From assembly GCA_963989385.1 (NCBI GenBank), contig OZ022501.1:90380979-90444978 (forward strand): a DNA stretch of 64,000 bases, written 5' to 3'. Below are positions 46,701 through 58,700 of this stretch, in pieces. The translations under genes and the position numbers were made by a program. How positions within the stretch are numbered: the first letter of the stretch is position 1; the number at the start of each line of letters is the position of its first letter. The DNA is from Ctena decussata (taxonomy: Eukaryota; Mollusca; Bivalvia; Lucinida; Lucinidae). The notes under the pieces are model-generated. The model saw nothing but the letters and a program-made list of their open reading frames with translations, was not told where the DNA came from and ran no database searches.

Positions 46701-49700
46701 CTTTAGAGGACACAGTTTTGTTCTAATCTTCATGAGACTTTGTCATAATGTTTGTCTCCAACAAATCTGGACCAAGAGTGTAACTTGGTCGTGTTTGGTC
46801 AAAAAGTAGGTCACTAGGTTAAACCTTAGAAAAACATTGGGTACACTCTAGAGGGCACAGTTTTGATAACTTTGTCAGAATGTTCATATCCCAGAAATCT
46901 AGACCAGGTTTGAAACTGGGTCATGTGGGGTCAAAATCTAGGTCATTAGGTTAAATCTTATAAAAACCTTAGGTACACAATAAAGATTGATTGATTGATT
47001 GATTTCTTGCTTAACGTCCACGGTAAACAACTATGGTCATGTCGGGACGGTCAGTTAACCTAACCACACTTTTCCTGGGCAGGCTTAGACCTCCTAAGCG
47101 GTTAACCAGTACTAAGTGCACATACTTTCGCCAGTATCTGACAACTGCCCTTCTTGAATCAGCGGAAGGAGAAACGAAAGTATGTGGCCAGACCGGGTAT
47201 CGAACCCAGGACCTCTGACTTATAAGTCAGGTGCCCTACCGATTGCGCTACGCGGCCCGGCTACACAATAAAGGGTTCATTTTCCATTTAATCTTTGTGA
47301 AACTCTGTCTATCGGTCATATGGATGTCTCTAGATCTGAGATTAAGTTCACAGGATACTCAGGTGAGCGATCCAGGGCCATCATGGCCCTCTTGTTTTAA
47401 AGAGGGGTGAGGTTACTGACTGCACAATTTCTTATCTGGTATTTCTTCTACCTATTGTCCATGCCATACTCCATGGACAGATTTGATTAAAACTGGAATT
47501 TTGCTAAAAATTTGCAATTTTGAAGAACAGGTGAAAAGCGTAAAAATTTCAACCAAACTCGAAAGAACCATTTTGTCTATGAAAAGGAATGTCTTTCAAT
47601 GTGACCCTTATTGAGAAGATTACTTTGAACTGAAGTTTATGAGATTTTATAGACCTCAGCAAAATCACTTCGTTTCAGAAAATTAGAAAATTGCAAAACT
47701 TGTACCATGGAAATCTGTTGAAATTCTGGTTGTCTTAACCCTTAGAGTGCTAAGTGCGACTGTTGTGACGCTTGGGGGGTGGGGGGGAGGGGGTAGGTAG
47801 GTATTTTTGAGAGCCTATTTTCTGAAAACTAGACTTCATCCTTCTATGCTTTCTCTATTGATAAATATTCAGCAATAACACCAGACCTCAGACAAGCAAT
47901 CACTTTTGTCATACAAAGCACATAACGCGCAAAGCACAAAGCACAAGCTAATATCTTGTATTCTTTTTTTTTTTTAAGTGTGTATGTCGGTTCCCGGTAT
48001 ATCACGTGACATCCGAATATTCAAGGCATCTTGGTTCAATATGGGGGCCCCAATATGGTTTGCCATCTGTTTTTGAGCTGTTGAAAAAAAAAACAGCCAA
48101 AGAGGCCTGGAAATGTACACTTAACCACAAAATACATGAAATGGTCAAGGCACACAGGAAGTCTGATATTGAGAGCAAGTCTTCTACAAAATACCTGAAC
48201 CCAGATGTGTTGAATGTTGGTAATAGTCATCATATATGGTCCGCTGTAAGAAACAATATACATGATAGTAGAAGGGCACAAATTAAGTGTAAGTTACTGA
48301 CGGGCACATATATACTTCAAGCAAATAGGGCTGCCTTCAATCAATACGCTTTAAATTCAACTTGCAAGCTGTGTCATGCGGCCCCGGAGACGCATCAGCA
48401 TTTTCTAGGAGACTGTGCTTTCTTTGAAGAGGATCTACATCAGGAAATTGTTGACGAGCCCAATTTTACTGAATCAACATATCCTGGAACTACAGAACCC
48501 TGACTTTCTCGCGCAGTTTACTCTGGATGTGTCGAGGATAGTCTATATAGACGATCTTGATTCAGAGGAGTTGGGGTCTTTTGAACTATATACTAGGGAG
48601 TACATAATATATAGATTACATGTAAAACGCATAATAGCATTGAAAAGAACAACAACAGTAATTGTACACAGTGACAGCTTAATCTGTAAATAGAACACAA
48701 CACCTGTAATGTCAAAATATACACCTGCTTTGAAATTCTGAAAAACACCAGGCTATAAACTTAAAGTCGTAAGACTTGTGCCCCGGATAAATAAGCGGGG
48801 CAGCTCTAGGATACAACAACAACAACAATATGGCAGGTCACGTGACCTTGGTAACTTCCGACAATGGCAGCGCCCACATCAGTGTTATTGAGTGAAAATT
48901 TCAAGCATTGTGGAAGTTATGGCTTCTGAGATACCCCTACCCCCAGTTTAGGGCCAGGTGAATTATTTTTCTAGCAGTTTAAGGGTTAAACTTCGATTCT
49001 TCTTAAAAGGGCTGCAAAAAGATGGAAATTCTTGCCCACTGACGGTCATATTTATGGGCCGTTAAACTGGGTATATGTTGCTGTAATATCTATGGGATAA
49101 AGTTTCCTTTTAAAAAGGAAAGGCTTGCCGAGTTTTTACATTTTGTCTACATTACAGTATGTTAATACTAACAGAATGGGAATTATAAGAACTAGCGTTG
49201 AAGAAAATGAATTCAGCCTAATTATGAAGTTGTTGTTGTTCATTTCTCGTTATAATTTATTTCTTAACTAAATCCCCTCTCAGGCCAGCTATGCTGCAGT
49301 GCATGGGCAACTTTTTTCCTCAGACCTGTATAATCTACCTGTAAACGACGATATCGCGTGAGCTTAAATAGCATTAAATCATATAGGACATTGACAGTTT
49401 TTCTCTGTTTTTGTCTTCCTTGAATAAAAAATGAAAACTGTTGTGTTAGGTCAATATAGTGCACTTTTTTAGCTGCACATAGATATTTTTTTCAAACTTT
49501 TAAATTTACATTTAATGCGGTCCTTTTTGCTCTGAGTAATATGGCCATCATTTCCTAATAGTATATAGGGAAAATAAAGAAAATGAACAAAAAGTTACTC
49601 AGTTTTCTACGTTTTTCTTCAAGCACGGATCTAAAGTAAAAAAAAAGTTGTGTTATCCTAGTATTCTACACTATCTTACAAATCTTTTGATACATTTTGT

Positions 49701-52700
49701 AACAAAAACAAAGAAATATTTTTGTGCGGTCATTTTTTACAAACTTAATACTACCCTACATCCAAAAACTGGTGACTATATCGAGGTGAGGAGAATTGTT
49801 GGGGACGGATTGGATTCCAGTTGCATACAAAGGTTCTTGCATGACAAGAAATTCCTGTACAACCAAAATGACGTTATTATCACGGGCAAACTGCTTCCCA
49901 GCCAATTCTTGAAAAAGGTTGAAGTGATCAACAGAAATGCAGCACAGGCAAAGCCACCGTAGCTTTCATAGGTTTCCTCGGCGATGAATCTGGCTTTTCT
50001 GTCTCAGCTGCTTCAGTAATTGACCTAGCATCCCCTGTCCCTAAACAGGTGGTTAACATGTAACCGCTATATGAATCCAGAATGACTGAAACGATTACCT
50101 TGCCAGCTGAAGGCATAGTCATTCCCTTCTTTGAGACATGGCGGGATATTCTGGTATGTTTCCATTGTTTCGAGTGCTGGTTCTGTTCTGGCTGAGAGAG
50201 ATAGACCAGCGGCTCATCCATTGTCTCAAAGCTGTCACGAATCCTTCAGAACTAGCCTCAAAGAGATTAAATCCCAACGGTTCTGAAATTTTCCACTCTT
50301 CTCGGTATCCGTATCCCTATAAGAAGTTTCTAGGACAGACTATTCATGGATGGTCGAAAGGTACTGTATTTTATTTAGATGTTGACTTGTGCACATTGCA
50401 CCGCTGCTTGCGAACGACATGACCTTTGCAATGAATATGCGTCATTTATACACCGGCTTAACAATTGTACATGTATAAACACGGTCAGTTGAGCACGTTA
50501 GCCACACACACACAGATAGATCGTATACTTTATTTGGTAAGATGCGTTGAGTGATGAGGAAAAAAATCAGTAGCGCCTGCTTGCTGAATTTAAACAATAA
50601 ATTTTGACTTTGATTTTTTCTGCTTTGACAGGTTTTGTATCTGTTGAGTCCTCGTCTTTGCTTCTTCATGGTGTTGAAATTTGATTTATGTGTTTACCGT
50701 GATGATTCATTGACGAGTTAGAGGGTTATCATGCGAACCAAACAACCAACTAAATGTTTTGTACCACTTCAGAAACTGAGGGTGAGGTTGGGCCTGTAAA
50801 ATCGATTTAAGCCCCCCAGTAATTCATTACTGACCGTTCCAAGGCGGTAGTTCTGTTGTGGTTCTCTGTTGCCTGTTTTTGGTGTCAGAGTTTCTGTGAT
50901 GTTTTACCTTATGTATGTTCTTATTATTTTTGGTTCGGTTTGGGTTGCTGAGTGGCCACCTTTTGGGAACAAGCTGCTCACTCGGTTGGCCATATGTTCT
51001 CTGTATCTTGATTATTTGTAATCTTAGTTGTTTCCAACTATGGTTTGATGGCTGGATTTGGATTTTGATTGTTTCAGTTCCTGGTCTTTGCATACTTTTT
51101 ACTTTTACAGATATATAAATCGGCCCACGCTTCAGCACAATCTGATTAATCTATCCTCAGTTAGCATGATATATTTTTGGATCTGCCGAAAAAGAAAGAC
51201 CCTGGTCAGTCTGCACAGATGCTTTAGCTCGAGTGTAGTGACTGCTCTAAGTAAATACATTACAGGGCCGGATCCTGGATTTCTGGAAAGGGGTTTCAAA
51301 TTCACAAAGGGGGGTTCGATTTGTTAATTTTAGGCCATTTTCCCAAATTTTTCTAAAATATCCCCATAAAAATGAAATAACTTGGTACGAAAGGGGGTTC
51401 GAGCAAACCCTCTGAACCCCCTCTGGATCCGCCCCTGCATTACACAATACTCTAAGGCCCTTTTTTCGCCCAACACCGCTGCAAAATAAAGATAGCAAGC
51501 TTTTTGGGAAAAGCGTATACTTGTATGCTGAGAGTCATGGATACGGAAAGTGCCGACTGTTGGCGACAATGCGACCAAAAATAGAATAAAATTCCATCAT
51601 TATTTTTAGCAGATGCGGTAAACCTGATATGGATATAAATAGACAAAATCGGACGAGTTCTCTGATTATTGCGATGAAACGCTCGTATAAGTGAAGGAAA
51701 ACATGAACTAATCCAGTCTCAAACCGGAACGAGCTTTTCAATCTATAAGGCTTGCGGCCTTTGGGCCGCAAGCCAAAAATACCTGCTGCTTCTTTAAATA
51801 TTTTGAGCAGTGTAGTTGAGACTGGTAAATCGTATGAGAATTTTTCCCAAGAGGCCAAAATTGAGATTTTTAACTTGAGATTTGATGTGTATGGAGCTAT
51901 AAATGTTGCAGCTACTTTTGAAGGTAAATAGGTACATTTCTATAGTTTTCTGCCATTTTTACAAAGGGGAATAAATTTGGTTACACATTGTTTTTGTTCC
52001 CTGGAGGATGAAGCCTTCCAAAAGGGGTCTACTCTTAAAGGAAAGAATTTGCTCCTAGAGGAGCAAATTCTTTCATTTAAGAGTGGACCCCTTGAAAGAG
52101 GAGACAAAATTAAAAATTGGCAGAGTTGTTTCCCCTGAAATGTCCCATTCTTCCTGAGTCAAACGCTTAGCTACATATATTTCTGACTTTCAAACAGATT
52201 GCCACTGAACAAGCCAAAAGGGAGGCAGAACAAGTTCATGCAAAGTTCATCAGGGATAATATTGCCTGTCCCCAGGAATTGGCAAGAGCAGATTATATAG
52301 TTGGTACCTGGGGAAAGATAAATGGTGAGTTTTATTGTAAACCAAAAATGGTCAATACCATATTTATTTGGCAATAAGCTTGGAGCTCTTCCCCATGTAG
52401 AATGATCCCATACAGCTAGATCAGTCTGGGTTAATTTAGTGATAAGATTTGGTTTTCCCTTTCAAAACAATCCCAAAATGTCTAGATCTGTCTGATAAGG
52501 CAGATGTATTTTTTGGGAGGTGGGACAGGGACATTGTAGGGGAGGGGGGAGAAGCTGGGGGTGGGGAGAGGGGCTGTTGTTCTGGAGAGGAAAACTCTCA
52601 TCTTATAACTGAATAAATAATCCTCATGAGGGGGTGTTGCAGTATAACTAGATAGATAAATATGGTTTATACCTTTACATGTGCACCTGAATTTTATTAG

Positions 52701-55700
52701 TATGAAATTCCCTTTACCACTAGTACATTGTAGTTTATGTTACATTTGCCAAAGAAACCAAAAATGTGTCATAAATATTATTTTTGTCATAAAAATTTTC
52801 CATTTATATATTTGTTATCACTTATATCCACTTATTATAATGATTTCTGCTTCATAAAAGAACAACAACAGCAATAATAATTTATTATTGCTATTGTTTT
52901 TCAATTATGAAGCAGAAAATTAATAAAGCATGTTTTTTTTTCAAAATTATAGTTAATCATTGTCATTCTCTTAATAATTACATCCCTTTGTAAATTTGAA
53001 AAAATATAGTTATCTCCCTTGTTATTGTTACATCACAGAAGCAACAATTAAAATGATAGCAGACTGGACTAATAAGATGGTAAATACTCTTTTTAATTGT
53101 TATGTGTATGCCTTAAAACTTAAATGTTGATCCTTTTCAGAGTGCTTTAAAGTTTGTGAAGTAAAATTGAGAACAAATTTGAATTATAAATATTTTATTT
53201 TTTGGATAGAAGAAGTGGATACTCAGGGGTTATTTTTTTTATGAAGTTTGTTTATTAATGCCAACAGTTTATCTGGATTATTTCATATGATTTAGAACTG
53301 AAACAATAAAATATTGCATCACACACAGATACGTAACCAGTTTGCATGACAGTGTTTGGAGGAGTTTTCATGACGTTATCATACCTTTTCCTGACGTTAT
53401 GATTGTTTTGACGTCATGACGACGTCATTACATCACAGATGAGAAAAAGAAGTTGTTGAGCTTGGATGAAGAGATAATTTTCAATTTCTTTCTAAAAGTT
53501 TTCCTGATTTTATAAATAATGGCAATATTATGGTGGTTCAGTCACTGAAGTACATAGGAGAGCTTCTGTTTGATATTAAAGGTAACTATTTCATTTAGAA
53601 TATGGTTTGGAAAGTCTTCCTATGTCCAAACACGTTTTTCTAGCATCTTTTGCAGGGATGATGCTAACAAGTGTGCCGTCCTTTGGGTCGGGACTTTAAC
53701 TGGAGGCCCCCTGTGCAGGGAGAGTCATCCCTTGTGCAGGTTAAAGCTCCCTACTATAGCTACATGGCTATATGAAGGCCTCATCCTGCAACACTGGAGT
53801 GTACAAATAATACTCTGAAAAGAGGGTGTGGCAGTAAATATAGAAAGAAAGAAAAGAAAGAAAGAAGTCTCTTATGTGATAGTTGTGTGAGTTGTGGAGA
53901 AATTGAGTCTGTTCATCATTTCTTGATTTCATGTCTAAAATATGGAAATTTATGAGAAAGCTTGAGAAGAAGTTTATTTCTGACAGCAGGGATAATGAGT
54001 TTAGACCTTGAGCTATTTCTTAATGCTAAACCAGAAGACAAATACAAAGAATACAGGGACCTCATTTTGGAAGAACTTGAAAAATTAACTACAGATCAAA
54101 TTGCTTTTCTTCCTCATATAATGAAAATTCCAGTTAGTTCAAACCTCGCACTGCACCTCATACAAAACTTATATACCTGTGAGCTTATGTACTAGCGGGC
54201 AATACTAAGAAGATTTATCAGAGCGGTTCTACAGCCTAGTGGCTTTGCTAAAGACTAAAGACTTCTGTCCTTGCATCTCCTTGTATGTTCTTGGGATTGG
54301 TTAGTCCAGGCCCCGAGGTTATACAACTTTCTTCATGCTCAACTCAGCTGAGCATGAAATTTTACCTTCTAATAAGTAGCAAATTACTGATAAGTACAAT
54401 TCTTTCCTAGCTCAGATTAGCTGAGTATGAAATTTTCCCTGCTTATGAATATGAAATGCCAACATTGGTTGGCATTTTCGTAGTTATCAGCAGAGAAAAT
54501 TTCATGCTCAGCTGAGTTGAGCACGAAATTTTGTTTTATAAACTCAGGGCCTGATCCTCTGACGTTATGTGATGTTAGAAGCTACAAAAGGGCCCTGTGT
54601 ACATGCATCTCTAGTGATTGTTGTCTCATTAATCCCATCACAGGTGCTTGAAGTTCTATGCTCAGAAATACTCAAAACCCTTTAAACTTGATGCAGTCTA
54701 ATTATAGGCCATTCGTAAGAAATGGCCAGGTATGCAAGCAAAATTGTCTTGATTTTTTGGACTGCTAAAACTGCCAGTTAGAAACACCCCAACAAAAACA
54801 AATTTCTTACCTGTAAACATGGTTTCAAAATGTATCTATAAACATGATAAATTTGTTCAGTCATGGTCTATGCGGTGCTGTAATCCTGAATTCAAAATTT
54901 GCCACAAAATTTCGTTGCCATTATGGTTTCCGGTTTACTGTGCTGCGCCAAAGTTTAGCATGTACATGTATGATTTGAAAATCATACATCAGCGAAATCA
55001 TTCAATTACTCCTTTAGATATGACCAATGTCGTTGAATCACTGTTTCCATGTATTTACAATATTTTGTTTTGTCCTAATTTCGATCAAAATGTTTCTTAC
55101 GAGTGAAAACTTGAAACAACGTGATAAAAATGGCGTCATGACGCTTGTGTCAACAACGTCAAAACTACGCAGTAACTTTAGCATAAAATTTCCATTTGTT
55201 GACTGAGGCCTACTTGTACTGACTTTCTGAATAACACAGATGCAGATTAGCTTGCGCATCTGCACAGTCTGATCGGCGATTTTGTTGTTTGATGATTGGA
55301 CGGAGTAGAATCGTACATTTAAGAGGATCGTTATCCGCAGAATCTCTTCATTTTTCCCGTAATAGAACCTGTTGACGTTGCTGTGCGACGTTGATACACT
55401 GGAAACTGGAGACCATAATGGAGTCCCAACACAAGCTTGCACACCTGGCCATTTCTTTAAAATGGCTCATAGCCCGGATGTTTAGCGGCATTATTGAAAT
55501 ATATTTGATAGCATAAAACTTCCAGCGCCTGTGATCCCATCCTAGTTTTTAACCCAGCCATTAAGGTGATAAACTTTGTATTTCTGTCTTCCATGTTTGC
55601 ATTAAGTCAACTTATAAGACAGTTGATACAAGATGGTGCTGTTTCTACCAATTCTGGTGACTGCATATGACTTTGGGAGGAGGAGGATGGTTCTGTTGTC

Positions 55701-58700
55701 TATAATATGAGCCCTGACACGAGAAAACCAACAATGTGGTTGTGCGCCTAGCGCAGACTCAGATCAGCCTGGGCATCCGCCCAGTCTGATCAGAGTCTTT
55801 GCTGTCCGCATGGAGGTAGCTTAGACCCTTGGCTACCCTTTGAGCACTCTGATCACATTTTATGCACTAGTGAGCTAAAAATTCCTATCTATGAGAGCAG
55901 CTTTTTTCCTTACAGTAAATGGGTACACTTTCAGGGGAAGCAACTTTAATTTTCTTTATATTTTGCCTCCTCTTTTGATCAGTCTCAAAACTAGTAAGAG
56001 GAATTCGCTGTTCGGTGTTGTGTTGCAACCTTTCTGTCAAACCTTGTAGTTCAGAACTAATGATGCTGTTAGTAGAGAGGACATTATATTTTCAAATCTA
56101 CTGTCTGCAAAAATAATGTCATTTTTGACCAAAAATGTGAGGAGCTTTTGCAGCAAAAAATACCAGGGGTCGTATTTATAAAAACACTTAAGTGGTCGCT
56201 ATGCTGTTGCTAAGGCTTAAAGGTATAGTTCCTCGTATTTCATTACGAAATAATCACAAAATTATGAAGCTGGTTAGTTGTATGCAACATAATTAAGATT
56301 TGTTAAAAAAATCTTCAGCTAAAACATCTTTGTTACGGAGGCAGAGACGATATATCAGAGCGTACCGTTCTTGAATATTCACGAATATTTTGTCGTCATA
56401 AATTGACTGACTCCCACAGGCGGTTCTGCAAGCATGTTTTGAATTTTATGATTGGTGGAGTAAATAACTTAACAATAGCATTAACCTCTAATCTGTGCAC
56501 GTGAGTTGTTTTCAGCCAATAACTGTCTAAAGTTGAGTAAAGAAAGGGCTTAAAATTATTCGTGATATAACTTTAACCTGATTAACTATGATTGCTGGGC
56601 GTATCAAGTCTTCAGTTTTGGCGGGAATGGTGACCCGCTATTGCCGCTCTTTTTGTGTATTTCCTTAAATTCTCCTATCTTCAGTGACCTTCACAAATCA
56701 TAAATTTGGCAGATAAATGTACTTCTAATAGCAATCATTATCATGCCCAGAATATAATGTTTTGTGAGAAATTTAAAATTTAATAGAAATATTGTGGGTG
56801 TAAATCTTTAATTTCAATAAAGGAGATTCCCTACAACTATGAAATTTGCCTCCAGAGCAAATTTCAGAGTTGTAGGGAATCTCCTACAAAGAAATTTAAC
56901 CTTAGCAACAGCATAGCAACCACTTAAGTCGTTTTATAAATATGGCCCCAGTACTCTTGATTTTATATGTACTAGAAGACTTAACGAATCCTTGACTAAC
57001 AACTTCATCTAAGTAATAACACATCGAACAAGTGGGCCTAGAATGGCAAACACAATAGGCACAGTTAAACTGCTTATACAGGAGCATGCTGATCTGGGTC
57101 TTTATTATTTGCTCAGGCACTACATGCCAGTATTTTAGGTCAATTATTTTGTGTATTTTAGGAGTTAAAGCAGAGCCCAAAAGAAAGAAGAACGTTGCGG
57201 AACATGCCAGATCTCCTCAGACATTGAAGAATTCATCCAAACTCAACAACCAAACAAGAACAAATACAGATTTATCCCTTACCAGAACTCAGTCATCACC
57301 TAAATTGAACACTCCTTCGTCGACTGACTCTGTAATTTCGGTGGCTGATAAATCTTCTGCTGATGCTGGACAGCGCCCTGTATTAAAACCATTGTATAAA
57401 ACTAAGTCTAAAACTCCATCTCCATCAGACGTATTGAGAATTTCAGATTTAACAATAGGGAATCTTATCTCTACTAAACATAGCAACAGCCAAGAGGACG
57501 TCAGCTCAGAAAACTCAGACTGTGTCACTAATAGTTTGTCACTTTCTAATAGAGATAACCAGTCAAAGTCAGATGGAGGTAACAAGTCTGGAAGTGAAAA
57601 TGAAAATTCAGCTGATGAGGACATGGACAATTCTTTGATTCTAGTCACTGATAATATTGCAGCATCATCTTCTCCACGGGGACAATATGTTTGTAGAGTG
57701 CTTCATTGTGAGGCAGTGTTTACTTCTCAAGCTAAACTCAATCACCACATGAATCAGTTTCAACATTCTCCGTGCAACCCATGTCTCAAGGCCAAAGATG
57801 GGAAACTGTTACCAGATCCTATTTGTTTCATGTGTCCAAAGTGTGATGAAGATTTCAAGGTATTATATAGAGCATGTTTTCTTTCATTTAAGGTGGTATG
57901 GATATAATGCTATGTTTTTCCACTATTTTCTCGCCATTTGTTTCAAATGGAGACAACTTCTGTTTGCTTCCTGGCTGACAAAATCATTCCAAAAATGGGT
58001 CTACTCTTAAAAGAAAGAATTTGCTCCTCTAGGATCAAATTCTTTCTTTTAAGAGTTGTCCTCCATTTAGAAGGGAAACAAAAATGAAAAAGACAGAGTT
58101 TCTTCCCCAGAAAGTGTACCCATACACCGTAACTATGTTTTTTTCACATTTTCTGGATTTTGCATGCTTTGCTACGTTATTTGTGAGTGTTTTGGAGGAA
58201 AGTGTCACATTACATAGCATATAAAAGAGCTGTGAAATGGACATTACATGTGTTTTGCAGCCCATCTGACAGCCATAATAGTTCTTATATCACATGAGGA
58301 CCTGGTAGCTCAGTGGGCTAAGTGTTGTCCTGCTGATCTAGTGGTTCCAGGTTCGAATCTGGCTGAAGAAGGAATTCTTTCCTGCGGTAAACAGGGTTCC
58401 ATTCCAGACAGCCTTTTATTATCGATGTCCCATCATCCTGATATGACTGAAATGCTGTGAAAAAGGATGTAAAATCAAAGTTCATCCATCCATCCTTTAA
58501 CAACACATGATTTCAACAATATCAGTTTAAAAACATTGTGCAAACAGGTCTTGAAATAAGAAAACCATTAATTTTGTACTGAGTACTATATTTGAATGGA
58601 CTGAAAACTTGTACTTTAGAATTTGCTGTAGGTTCTGAATGCAGATAAAATTTCCTTTTAAAAGGAAGGCTTGCCCAGCTAAGACAGTGAAATGTTCATG

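Larger units (their letters stand above)
43761..52197 (+). other. Intron 1 of the ZNF451-like gene (8.4 kb)
   Basis: Holds two short inverted-repeat elements, a Helentron-like copy with nested SINE, a LINE 3' fragment, a mariner remnant and a hAT-like 175-bp element. Stretches 44470-45030, 47400-48000, 48850-49945 and 50430-51050 show nothing further that I can name, apart from G-rich and T-rich tracts (47776-47800, 47965-47977). Confidence 0.6.
52325..57161 (+). other. Intron 2 (4.8 kb)
   Basis: 52640-53560 and 54540-55690 hold no feature I can name, except a TGACGTCA-type cluster at 53372-53425. Repeats in this intron are listed separately. Confidence 0.6.

Noticed and set aside
41600..47261. 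tRNA genes suggested by box A and box B sequences
   Set aside because: They belong to dispersed SINEs with bodies and tails, and the anticodon arms do not pair.
49648..49962. 104-residue plus-strand ORF
   Set aside because: No recognisable domain, and its end overlaps the minus-strand mariner remnant.
53041..53081. Exon-like segment between an AG and a GT ('AAGCAACAATTAAAATGATA...')
   Set aside because: Exon 52198-52324 ends in phase 1 and joins in frame directly to 57162, matching the expected family pattern; this piece is not needed.
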